A stretch of DNA of 24,565 nucleotides from OMOG01 sp041485845 (lineage in GTDB: Bacteria; Acidobacteriota; Terriglobia; Bryobacterales; Bryobacteraceae): contig JBGPKH010000047.1 of the NCBI GenBank assembly GCA_041485845.1, forward strand, positions 1 to 24,565. Direction: 5' to 3'. Positions 7,748-14,592 of this stretch are shown here, piece by piece. Made by a program: the position numbers and the translations under genes. Under the pieces are notes generated by a model. The model saw only the letters and a list, made by a program, of their open reading frames with translations. It ran no database searches and was not told where the DNA came from. The first letter of the stretch is position 1; every line of letters begins with the position of its first letter.

Positions 7748-8059
7748 ATGACCACCGACGAACGCTTTGACCGCATCGACGGGTCCATCCAGACCCTGAC
7801 CCGATACGTCCTCGAATTGCGCGAGGAGACCGCCAACCGCCTGGAGACGATCGACAACCGGCTGGATATCCTCTCGTCCACTGTGGCCAACCTGGACTCC
7901 CGGCTTCCGCCGCTGACCAAAGCGATCCTGGACTTCGGCTCCCTGGCCGCCCAGTTGGTACGCGAACAATCGAGGCAAAAAAGCGGCGCTGCCGATCTGG
8001 TGGCGCGCGTGGCGAAACTGGAAGAAATCGTCTCGAAACTCGTGGAGCCAGCGGCTTAA
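7748..8059 (+). CDS. Small coiled-coil protein, unknown function
   Basis: 103 residues starting MTTDERFDRIDGSIQ. The ATG is preceded by a strong AAGGAG with 5-6 bases spacing, which fixes the start. Residues 5-60 show heptad-like spacing of Ile, Leu and Val (FDRIDGSIQTLTRYVLEL, NRLETIDNRLDILSSTVANL), and 85-100 (LVARVAKLEEIVSKLVE) shows it again, so a coiled-coil oligomer is likely. There is no signal peptide or membrane segment. The product resembles the cytoplasmic half of small membrane-anchored coiled-coil proteins; the truncated anchor ORF at 8579 could be a relative. No function is assigned. Confidence 0.7.
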   Translation: MTTDERFDRIDGSIQTLTRYVLELREETANRLETIDNRLDILSSTVANLDSRLPPLTKAILDFGSLAAQLVREQSRQKSGAADLVARVAKLEEIVSKLVEPAA

Positions 8060-8123
8060 GCATCGAGCAGGAGATCCACCTGAAATAACGGCAGCCGCGT
8101 CCGCCCGTGCTACCATCCCACTG

Positions 8124-8278
8124 ATACCTGTCAAGATCACTCCCCAGAATAACGGCCCAATCCGGATCGAGGGCGAGTTTGAATCTGCGATCCTACCGGC
8201 GCCACTTTGGGCTGGCCGGACGTACGGTGATCTCGCTGTGCCGCTGCGGCCACTCGGAGAACAAGCCGTCCGTGTGCT
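8124..8278 (+). pseudogene. Broken CDGSH iron-sulfur gene, copy 1
   Basis: Clearly homologous to the intact gene at 9583 but dead. The start codon position reads ATA instead of ATG (8124-8126). One base is missing after GAGTTTGAA and a second after GCCACTTT, so the frame changes twice. After the two proximal Fe-S cysteines (CRCG) the sequence diverges at AAGCCGT, and the distal Cys and DGSH are absent. The upstream leader CCGTGCTACCATCC is kept. The break point is followed about 27 bases later by the duplicated LolA-like fragment. Confidence 0.85.
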
Positions 8279-8304
8279 GATGTGCGGCCTCCTGTGCGGA
8301 TGCC

Positions 8305-8571
8305 ACCTACGGCAAGGGCGTCGGCATCAAGAAGGGCGAAGAGCAGTTCCCCAAGTTTGAGACCTACCGCGAGCAGATCGACGGCAAGTACTGGTTCCCG
8401 ACCTACACGCACGCCGACGACACGCTGCACTTCAAGAACGGGCCGGTGCGCATTCGCGAGACGGTGAAGTACCAGGATTACAAACGGTACGAAGGGAAAT
8501 CGACCATCCGTTACGGCGATGTCGTGGAGGATAAGAAGACGGCGCCGCCACCGGCCACGAAGAAGAAGTAA
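8305..8571 (+). pseudogene. Duplicated C-terminal fragment of the LolA-like gene
   Basis: Copy B of 6769-7029. It encodes about 88 residues beginning TYGKGVGIKKGEEQFPKF and ending in TAPPPATKKK, with no start codon of its own, signal peptide or N-terminal two thirds. Substitutions against the parent are nearly all silent, so the copy is either young or was kept homogeneous by gene conversion. Translation could only occur by fusion with an upstream frame, and none is convincing. Confidence 0.85.
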
Positions 8572-8578
8572 GGAACAT

Positions 8579-8749
8579 ATGAGCCCGGAGACCTACCTAT
8601 TCCTGCAAGTGGTGAGCCCGGTGGCCACCGTGATCATCGTGTTTGTGGGATTCTTGGCCATGCGCCATCGCCTGGACTTGCGCATCAGTGAACTCATCCG
8701 CGACTGGCAGCCGTGCAAGGATGCCACTGCCGAGCGGGGCCCGATCTGA
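8579..8749 (+). CDS. Small single-pass membrane ORF, probably a truncated anchor protein
   Basis: 56 residues starting MSPETYLFLQVVSPVATV. The ATG follows AAGGA with five bases spacing, a good ribosome-binding site directly after the stop of the duplicated LolA-like fragment. Residues 7-27 form one membrane helix, followed by a basic amphipathic stretch MRHRLDLRISELIRDW. The rest (QPCKDATAERGPI) looks random. Related small proteins would be expected to continue into a long cytoplasmic coiled coil after RISEL, so this may be an N-terminal fragment. It could also be a genuine small protein. It is followed at once by the leader hairpin of CDGSH copy 2. Confidence 0.5.
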   Translation: MSPETYLFLQVVSPVATVIIVFVGFLAMRHRLDLRISELIRDWQPCKDATAERGPI

Positions 8750-8756
8750 AACGATA

Positions 8757-8776
8757 GTAGCACCGGCCCGTGCTAC
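8757..8776 (+). promoter_or_regulatory. Leader hairpin of CDGSH copy 2
   Basis: GTAGCAC (8757-8763) and GTGCTAC (8770-8776) form a perfect 7-bp inverted repeat with a 6-base loop. Allowing one mismatch the arms extend to GAT/ATC (8753-8780). The right arm CCGTGCTACCAT is conserved ahead of all three CDGSH copies, and copy 3 keeps a shorter TAGCA/TGCTA stem. It could be a terminator for the upstream ORF, an operator or a 5'-UTR structure. Confidence 0.5.
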
Positions 8777-8783
8777 CATCCGT

Positions 8784-8942
8784 ATGCTTGTCAAAATCAT
8801 TCCCCAGAACAATGGACCGATCCGCATCGAAGGCGAATTCGAGATCTGCGATGCCAGCGGCGCGGCATTTGGCCTGGCCGGGCGGACGGTGATCTCGCTG
8901 TGCCGTTGCGGACAATCCGAAAACAAGCCGTTTTGCGAGATC
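8784..8942 (+). pseudogene. Truncated CDGSH iron-sulfur gene, copy 2
   Basis: Starts MLVKIIPQNNGPIRIEGEF and runs in frame through SLCRCGQSENKPFC, then continues EINPMKSP instead of DGSH. The first three Cys ligands are present but the aspartate, glycine, serine and, crucially, the His ligand are lost. Homology to copy 3 stops after TTTTGCGA. The frame stays open for a long way beyond, through the hicB region in another frame, but that extension is not protein-like. The gene therefore cannot make a normal CDGSH 2Fe-2S site. Confidence 0.85.
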
Positions 8943-9028
8943 AATCCCATGAAGTCCCCATCGTCAAGATTAGCGGGCACTGCCAGGATGGTCCTGGCCA
9001 AACGCGCACCGGGCCGGGGATGTCGTTT

Positions 9029-9058
9029 TTGCCGCCAAGCGGCAAGAGCGGCTAAAAT
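9029..9058 (+). promoter_or_regulatory. Promoter and palindromic operator of hicB
   Basis: TTGCCG (9029-9034), 18-base spacer and TAAAAT (9053-9058) fit a sigma70 promoter. The -35 is embedded in a perfect palindrome, TTGCCGC (9029-9035), CAA, GCGGCAA (9039-9045). The expected start near 9065 gives a short leader before the TTG at 9077. A palindrome over the -35 is what autorepression by a HicB-type antitoxin would need; binding itself is inferred. A second small repeat, TGAAG/CTTCA (9058-9062, 9072-9076), abuts the start codon. Confidence 0.55.
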
Positions 9059-9076
9059 GAAGAGCGAGAAACTTCA

Positions 9077-9292
9077 TTGCAACGCCAATTCGACGTCGTC
9101 ATCGAACGTGATGAGGAAGGCTTCTATATCGCCTCGGTCCCGCAAATCCCAGGATGCCACACGCAAGCGCGGTCCCTGGACGAAGTTACGCAGCGGATTC
9201 GGGAAGCCCTTGAGTTGTGCCTTGGAGTGGAGGGTGCGCCCGAACAGAGTCTGGAGTTCATCGGCATTCAGCGCATCACGATTGCAGCATGA
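9077..9292 (+). CDS. hicB: HicB-family antitoxin
   Basis: 71-residue protein beginning with TTG: MQRQFDVVIERDEEGFYIAS, then VPQIPGCHTQARSLDEVTQR and a C-terminal helix IREALELCLG. This is the HicB partial-RNase-H fold, which binds and neutralises HicA mRNA interferase. It is the short type and shows no added DNA-binding domain, although the stretch after residue 60 (LEFIGIQRITIAA) is intact. The TTG start is chosen because it gives the usual family N-terminus; the ATG at 9057 is in another frame. Its TGA overlaps the ATG of the hicA remnant (ATGA). A promoter and palindrome sit just upstream. Confidence 0.82.
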   Translation: MQRQFDVVIERDEEGFYIASVPQIPGCHTQARSLDEVTQRIREALELCLGVEGAPEQSLEFIGIQRITIAA

Positions 9293-9438
9293 GTCGAAGG
9301 CCGCGGGTCACCGGCTCCGACCTGGTGGCTGCACCAGAAGATGTTGTAGAAACGCCACGCTCACGGCCCCTGGGCTCCGCTGCCCGGAGGCCGGCCGGCG
9401 GTCTCGCCGATCACTCCCGTTCCCATCCCATCCCCTAA
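9289..9438 (+). pseudogene. HicA toxin remnant, N-terminal stub only
   Basis: The ATG overlaps the hicB stop as ATGA. The product begins MSRRPRVTGSDLVAA, which matches the HicA start (S-x-x-P-x-V-T-G-x-x-L). After about 15 residues homology ends, and the remaining 34 residues are Pro/Arg-rich with no GSH motif, so the catalytic His and RNA-binding fold are gone. It stops at TAA 9436-9438. The toxin appears inactivated while the antitoxin is retained. Confidence 0.6.
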
Positions 9439-9582
9439 CTCCGACCCGTAGATAGATAGCAGGCAATTCCTTCACATCGCTGAGGGAGGTCTCGCCGTGA
9501 ACGGCTTCCCCACATCGCCAAGGCCCCCGGGAGCCCGGTCTGAAACGATAGCATCCTCCCCCCCGTGCTACCATTCCCACTG

Positions 9583-9813
9583 ATGCCTGTCAAAATCACT
9601 CCCCAGAGCAACGGCCCCATCCGCATCGAGGGCGAATTCGAAATCTGCGATCCCACCGGCGCCACTTTCGGGCTCGCCGGACGGACGGTGATTTCGTTGT
9701 GCCGCTGCGGCCAATCCGGGAACAAGCCGTTTTGCGACGGCAGCCACAACCGTGTCGGATTTACCCACACCGTCGTGGCCCGCGAACTGCCGCCGCCCAA
9801 ACCCAAACTGTAG
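9583..9813 (+). CDS. CDGSH iron-sulfur domain protein, intact copy 3
   Basis: 76-residue small Fe-S protein. It begins MPVKITPQSNGPIRIEGEFE and contains the complete binding motif CRCGQSGNKPFCDGSH, with ligands Cys40, Cys42, Cys51 and His55 (3Cys-1His 2Fe-2S cluster). A short C-terminal extension, VARELPPPKPKL, follows. Bacterial single-CDGSH proteins are thought to be redox or Fe-S carriers, and the partner here is unknown. The ATG is preferred over an upstream in-frame GTG (9565), because the broken copies align from this codon. Two broken copies lie upstream at 8124 and 8784, and all share a leader ending CCGTGCTACCAT. Confidence 0.9.
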   Translation: MPVKITPQSNGPIRIEGEFEICDPTGATFGLAGRTVISLCRCGQSGNKPFCDGSHNRVGFTHTVVARELPPPKPKL

Positions 9814-9845
9814 GAAAGTTCCAAAATTTTGCCTCAATGGAGCCA

Positions 9846-9873
9846 TTGCACAGAGGCTCGGCGTAACTATAAT
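9846..9873 (+). promoter_or_regulatory. Sigma70 promoter of the RND efflux operon
   Basis: TTGCAC (9846-9851), 16-base spacer, and a consensus TATAAT (9868-9873), in otherwise GC-rich DNA. The predicted start near 9880 leaves a leader of about 25 bases before the ATG at 9906. No repressor gene or obvious operator is adjacent. Confidence 0.7.
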
Positions 9874-9905
9874 ATGAGGGTTATCGCCAGTACTGTAGAC
9901 GTCTT

Positions 9906-11297
9906 ATGCCAATAGATACCCCCTATGGGTGTGACGGCCAGCGATTTTTCCAGAAGTTCTTTTGGATTCTGTTAGTTACCGGCCTTCCCCTGCTCTTGTT
10001 CACCGGCTGCTCGAACTCTGGAGCCAGCGCTTCGTCGGCGCCGGGAGGGGGTGCGCCCGGGAAAGGTGGGGGCGGACGGAGGGGCGCGGGCGGCGATGTC
10101 CCGGTTACAGTCGCGGTGGCCACGCAGAAGAACGTGCCGGTCGAAGTCCAGGTCATCGGGAATGTCGAGGCTTACTCGACAATCTCCGTCAAGGCCCAGG
10201 TGCCCGGCCAGTTGACCCATGTGTACTTCCAGGAAGGCGACTTTGTGAAGAAGGACGATCCCCTCTTCACCATCGACCAACGCCCTCTGGAAGCGGCCTT
10301 GAACCAGGCGCTGGCGAACGTCGCCAAGGACCAGGCGGCATTGGGACAGTTCCAGGCGAACCTGGCGCGCGACTCGGCGCAAGCACGCTACCAGGAGGCG
10401 CAGGCCACGCGTTACGCGCAACTTGCGCAGAGCGGCATTATCTCCAGGGACCAGGCGGAGCAGGTGCGCGCCAATGCGGATGCCATCGCGCAGGCGGTGA
10501 AAGCCGATCAGGCGGCCATCGAAAGCGCCAGGGCGTCGATCGGGGCCAGCGCCGCCACCGTGGATAACGCGCGCGTGCAACTCGGCTTCACCAGCATCAA
10601 GTCGCCCATCAACGGGCGCACCGGCAATCTGACGGTCAAGCAGGGCAACGTGGTCACGGCGAACAATATGGAGCTCATGACCATCAACCAGGTGGAGCCG
10701 ATCTATGTCACGTTCGCGGTTCCGGAAGCGCAGTTGCAGGCCATTAAGCGCTACATGGCGGTGGGCAAACTTCCCGTGCGAGTTCGTCCGCAGGACGAAC
10801 AGGGCAATGAGGAGACCGGTGTCCTGACGTTCGTAGACAACGCGGTGGACATGACCACGGGCACCATCAAGCTGAAAGGCGCCTTCCCCAATACCGATCA
10901 CAAGCTGTGGCCGGGCGAGTTTGTGCGCGTGATCCTGCGATTGACCACCCAGGCCAACGCCATCGTGGTTCCCAATGAGGCGGTGCAGACCGGGCAGAAT
11001 GGATCCTTCGTTTATGTGGTGAATTCCGAGAGGATTGCGGATTCCCGGCCGGTCACCACCGGCGCCCGCGTCGACCAGGATATGGTCATCGATTCGGGCC
11101 TGGAGGCCGGCGAAACGGTGGTCACCGAAGGACAGTTGCGGCTGGCGCCAGGAAGCCGCGTGGTGATTCGGGATGGCCGTGGCGGGCGCTCCGGGGGCGG
11201 CCGTGAAGGTGGGGGCGGTCGTGAAGGTGGGGGCCAAGGTGGCGGTGGAAGACGTGAGGGCAAAGGCGACGAACCCAAGGGAAGTCCGAAGAGCTAG
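9906..11297 (+). CDS. RND efflux periplasmic adaptor (membrane fusion protein), MdtA/AcrA-like
   Basis: 463-residue adaptor linking an inner-membrane RND pump to an outer-membrane channel. A hydrophobic segment (about 17-33) ends in LFTGC, so Cys35 is the likely lipidation site. A Gly-rich linker follows. The order is then beta strand and lipoyl half (VKAQVPGQLTHVYFQEGDFV), alpha-helical hairpin (about 120-220), lipoyl second half (FTSIKSPINGRTG), beta-barrel (QVEPIYVTFAVPEAQL) and membrane-proximal domain (IVVPNEAVQTGQNGSFVYVV). The C-terminal 50 residues are an unusual low-complexity tail of GREGGG units; at DNA level 11202-11219 is repeated at 11220. It is the first gene of the operon, with two RND pumps behind it at 45 and 109 bases. 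Confidence 0.93.
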   Translation: MPIDTPYGCDGQRFFQKFFWILLVTGLPLLLFTGCSNSGASASSAPGGGAPGKGGGGRRGAGGDVPVTVAVATQKNVPVEVQVIGNVEAYSTISVKAQVPGQLTHVYFQEGDFVKKDDPLFTIDQRPLEAALNQALANVAKDQAALGQFQANLARDSAQARYQEAQATRYAQLAQSGIISRDQAEQVRANADAIAQAVKADQAAIESARASIGASAATVDNARVQLGFTSIKSPINGRTGNLTVKQGNVVTANNMELMTINQVEPIYVTFAVPEAQLQAIKRYMAVGKLPVRVRPQDEQGNEETGVLTFVDNAVDMTTGTIKLKGAFPNTDHKLWPGEFVRVILRLTTQANAIVVPNEAVQTGQNGSFVYVVNSERIADSRPVTTGARVDQDMVIDSGLEAGETVVTEGQLRLAPGSRVVIRDGRGGRSGGGREGGGGREGGGQGGGGRREGKGDEPKGSPKS

Positions 11298-11342
11298 CGG
11301 CGCCGTCCGGTTGGGATTTCGGCTGCAAGGGAGGGGGTTGGC

Positions 11343-14300
11343 TTGAACATTTCCGAAAATTTCATTCGGCGGCCGATTGCGACCAGCCTGCTTATGGCGG
11401 CGATCGGGCTGTTCGGGGTCATCGCCTATCGGGCGCTGCCGGTTAGCGATCTTCCCCAGGTGGATTACCCCACCCTCTCGGTTTCGGCCAGCCTCCCCGG
11501 GGCCAATCCGAGCACCATGGCGTCCTCGGTGGCGACTCCGCTCGAGCGGCAATTCACCAGCATCGCCGGCCTCGACTCCATGATCTCCAACAGCGGACAG
11601 GGGAACAGCAACGTCACGTTGCAGTTCGACCTCAGCCGCGATATCGATGGCGCCACCGTGGACGTGGAGACGGCCATCGCCGCGGCCATGCCGCTGCTGC
11701 CGCCGGGAATGCCTACCCCACCCTCATTCCACAAAATGAATCCCGGGGATATGCCGATCATCAGCATCTTCCTGACCTCGCCCACCATGCGGCTTTCCGA
11801 CCTGGACGAGTACGCCGAGACCATGGTGGCGCAGCGCATCTCCATGGTGGACGGCGTAGCCCAGGTGCGAGTCTACGGCGCGACCAAGTATGCGGTTCGC
11901 GTGCAGGTGGATCCGAACATACTCGCCTCCCGCAAGATTGGTCTGAACGAGGTAGATTTTGCCCTGCGTAACTGGAACGTGAATATACCCACCGGTACGC
12001 TGTTTGGCCCCAACAAGTCGTACAACGTGAAGGTCAACGGGCAACTCATGCGCGCCGTGGACTACGAGTCTCTTATCGTTACCTATCGGAATGGCGCGCC
12101 GGTGCGATTGTCCGAAGTGGCGCGCGTACTCGACAGCGTGGAGGATGACAGGAACTTCTCCAAGATTTACCTGGGCGAGTACGGCAAAGAGGGGATCCGC
12201 GGAGTGAGCCTTGCCGTCTTGCGCCAACCTGGCAGCAACACCATCGAGGTCACGGACAACGTTAAGCAGTTGCTGCCGTTCTTCCAGGAGCACATGCCCC
12301 CGTCGGTGCACATGTCGATTCGCGGCGACCGCTCCAAGAACATCCGGGAAGCGTTCCACGACATTCAATTCACCATGGCCGCCACTCTGGGGTTGGTCAT
12401 CCTGGTGATTTTCCTGTTTCTGCGCAATTTCTCGGCCACCATGATTCCCGCCATGGCGCTGCCGTTTTCGGTGGTGGGGACCTTCTCGGTGATGTACCTG
12501 CTGAATTTCAGCATGAACAACATTTCGATGATGGCGTTGATCCTCTCCATCGGATTCGTGGTGGACGACGCCATCGTCATGCTGGAGAATATCGTCCGCC
12601 ACATCGAGAAGGGCGAAAAACCGCTGGTCGCGGCGCTTCACGGGTCCAAGGAGATCGGATTCACCATCGTCTCCATGACGCTCTCACTGGCCGCGGTCTT
12701 CATTCCCATCCTGTTCATGTCCGGAATTCTGGGGCGGCTGTTCCGCGAGTTTGCCGTCACCATCTGCACCGCCATCCTGATTTCCGGAATGGTGTCGATC
12801 AGCCTGACCCCCATGCTTTGCAGCCGTTTTCTGCGCATGGAAACCGGCGTGAGGCACAACTTTTTGTACCGTGCGATGGAAAGCGTGTTTAACGGCATGC
12901 GGCACGTGTATGGCGGCAGTTTGTGGTGGGTGCTGCACCATCGTCCCGTCATGCTGGCCATGTTCCTGGCGGTGCTCGGAACCACCGGGTATTTTTATGT
13001 AATCGTTCCCAAGGGCTTCATTCCGGACACCGACAACGACAACTTCAACGTGCAAATCGAGGCGGCACAGGGCACTTCGTATTACCAGATGATCAAGTAC
13101 CAGCAACTGGTGTCGTCCATCCTGGCGCAGGACCCGGATATCGAGACGTTCTACTCGAGCACGGGCGGCGGCATGGGCGGCTATGGTGGCTCGTCCAGTG
13201 GCGGCAACCTGATGATCAACCTGAAGCCCCGGAGGCAACGGGTGGCCAGCGTCACCGAGATCGTGAACCGGACCCGTCCCAAGGTGTCCAACATCCCGGG
13301 TTTGCGTGTGTTCCTGTCGATTCCCCAGGCCATCCGCGTCGGCGGCCGCATGTCCAAGAGCAGTTACGACTACACGCTCTACGGTCCGGACACCGAGCAG
13401 CTCTATGCCGAGGCCCCCAAGTTGGAGCGAATCCTCGCGCGTCTGCCCAGCTTGCAGGAGGTGTCGAGCGACCTGCAAATCAAAACCCCGCGGGTCAATA
13501 TCATTCTGGACCGCGACCGCGCGGCCGCCCTGAACCTCAACTGGACCAATATATCGAGCACCTTGTACGACGCCTTCGGACCGCAGTTCGCCTCTACCAT
13601 CTACGCCCCCAACAATCAGTACCGGGTGCTGCTCGAGATGCAGCGCAAATACCAGGAGCATACCGACGGCCTGGACATGATTTACCTGAAGTCCGATACC
13701 GGGAAACTGGTGCCGCTGAACGCCGTGGCGAGCCTGAAGATGGATGCGGGACCACAAAGCATTCCGCACTCGGGCCAGTTGCCTTCGGTGACCATCTCCT
13801 TCGCCCTGAAACCCGGGATTTCACTGGGCCAGGCCACGTCGGAAATCCAGGAAGCGGCGAGGACCAATCTCCCGGCCACCATCACCGGCACGTTCCAGGG
13901 CACCGCCAAAGTGTTTCAGGATTCCATGCAGAACATGGGGATTCTGCTGATTGTGGCGATCGCGGTGGTGTACATTGTCCTCGGCGTGCTCTACGAGAGT
14001 TACGTGCATCCGCTCACGATCCTCTCCGGGCTGCCCTCCGCGGGTTTCGGAGCGCTGCTCACCCTGATTCTGTTCAAGGTGGATTTGAGCATCTACTCGT
14101 TCGTGGGACTGATCATGCTGATCGGAATCGTGAAGAAGAACGCGATCATGCAGATCGACTTCGCCCTCGAAGCCGAGCGCAGCGAAGGCAAGTCGGCGGC
14201 CGACGCCATCTACGAAGGCTGCCTGATTCGCTTCCGGCCCATCATGATGACCACCATGGCGGCGCTGCTGGGCGGACTGCCTATCGCGCTGGGCTACGGC

Positions 14301-14483
14301 GCGGGCGGCGAAGCGCGCCGTCCGCTCGGCCTGGCGGTCGTGGGCGGGCTGGCCTTCTCGCAGTTGATGACTCTTTATCTGACACCGGTGGTCTATACGT
14401 ATATGGCGGCGATCGCGGAACGTTGGAGAGGCGTGAAGAAGGCACGCAGGTCCCTGGCCCCGGTGATGCAGGCGGGAGACTGA
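11343..14483 (+). CDS. RND efflux inner-membrane pump (HAE1/MdtB-C-like), first paralogue
   Basis: 1046-residue proton-driven drug exporter of the AcrB fold. It starts at TTG (MNISENFIRRPIATSLLMAA), with GGGAGGGGG just upstream; the aligned paralogue starts with ATG at the same residue, supporting this codon. Transmembrane helix 1 is followed by the first periplasmic porter domain (about 30-335), helices 2-6, a second porter domain (about 555-865) and helices 8-12. Proton-relay residues are present: Asp408-Asp409 in GFVVDDAIVMLEN, Lys932 in VKKNAIMQIDFA, and Arg in RFRPIMMTTMAALLGGLP. A Gly/Ser-rich loop (TGGGMGGYGGSSSGG) near residue 610 sits in the second porter domain. Substrate range is not predictable. 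Confidence 0.95.
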   Translation: MNISENFIRRPIATSLLMAAIGLFGVIAYRALPVSDLPQVDYPTLSVSASLPGANPSTMASSVATPLERQFTSIAGLDSMISNSGQGNSNVTLQFDLSRDIDGATVDVETAIAAAMPLLPPGMPTPPSFHKMNPGDMPIISIFLTSPTMRLSDLDEYAETMVAQRISMVDGVAQVRVYGATKYAVRVQVDPNILASRKIGLNEVDFALRNWNVNIPTGTLFGPNKSYNVKVNGQLMRAVDYESLIVTYRNGAPVRLSEVARVLDSVEDDRNFSKIYLGEYGKEGIRGVSLAVLRQPGSNTIEVTDNVKQLLPFFQEHMPPSVHMSIRGDRSKNIREAFHDIQFTMAATLGLVILVIFLFLRNFSATMIPAMALPFSVVGTFSVMYLLNFSMNNISMMALILSIGFVVDDAIVMLENIVRHIEKGEKPLVAALHGSKEIGFTIVSMTLSLAAVFIPILFMSGILGRLFREFAVTICTAILISGMVSISLTPMLCSRFLRMETGVRHNFLYRAMESVFNGMRHVYGGSLWWVLHHRPVMLAMFLAVLGTTGYFYVIVPKGFIPDTDNDNFNVQIEAAQGTSYYQMIKYQQLVSSILAQDPDIETFYSSTGGGMGGYGGSSSGGNLMINLKPRRQRVASVTEIVNRTRPKVSNIPGLRVFLSIPQAIRVGGRMSKSSYDYTLYGPDTEQLYAEAPKLERILARLPSLQEVSSDLQIKTPRVNIILDRDRAAALNLNWTNISSTLYDAFGPQFASTIYAPNNQYRVLLEMQRKYQEHTDGLDMIYLKSDTGKLVPLNAVASLKMDAGPQSIPHSGQLPSVTISFALKPGISLGQATSEIQEAARTNLPATITGTFQGTAKVFQDSMQNMGILLIVAIAVVYIVLGVLYESYVHPLTILSGLPSAGFGALLTLILFKVDLSIYSFVGLIMLIGIVKKNAIMQIDFALEAERSEGKSAADAIYEGCLIRFRPIMMTTMAALLGGLPIALGYGAGGEARRPLGLAVVGGLAFSQLMTLYLTPVVYTYMAAIAERWRGVKKARRSLAPVMQAGD

Positions 14484-14487
14484 AAGC

Positions 14488-14534
14488 CAGGAGCCAGAAG
14501 TCAGGAGCCAGAAGTCAGGAGCCAGAAGCCAGAA
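14488..14534 (+). repeat. Tandem repeat of CAGGAGCCAGAAGT (about 3.3 copies)
   Basis: Perfect 14-base units at 14488-14501 and 14502-14515. A third runs from 14516 and ends in GCCAGAA instead of T. It fills the gap between the two RND genes, just after the first stop. It is not a multiple of three and not coding. Confidence 0.95.
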
Positions 14535-14592
14535 TGAACCCCCAAGCCCACTCGAGGCGGCTGCGCAGTGACTCCCGGGGCTGTGTTGAACC

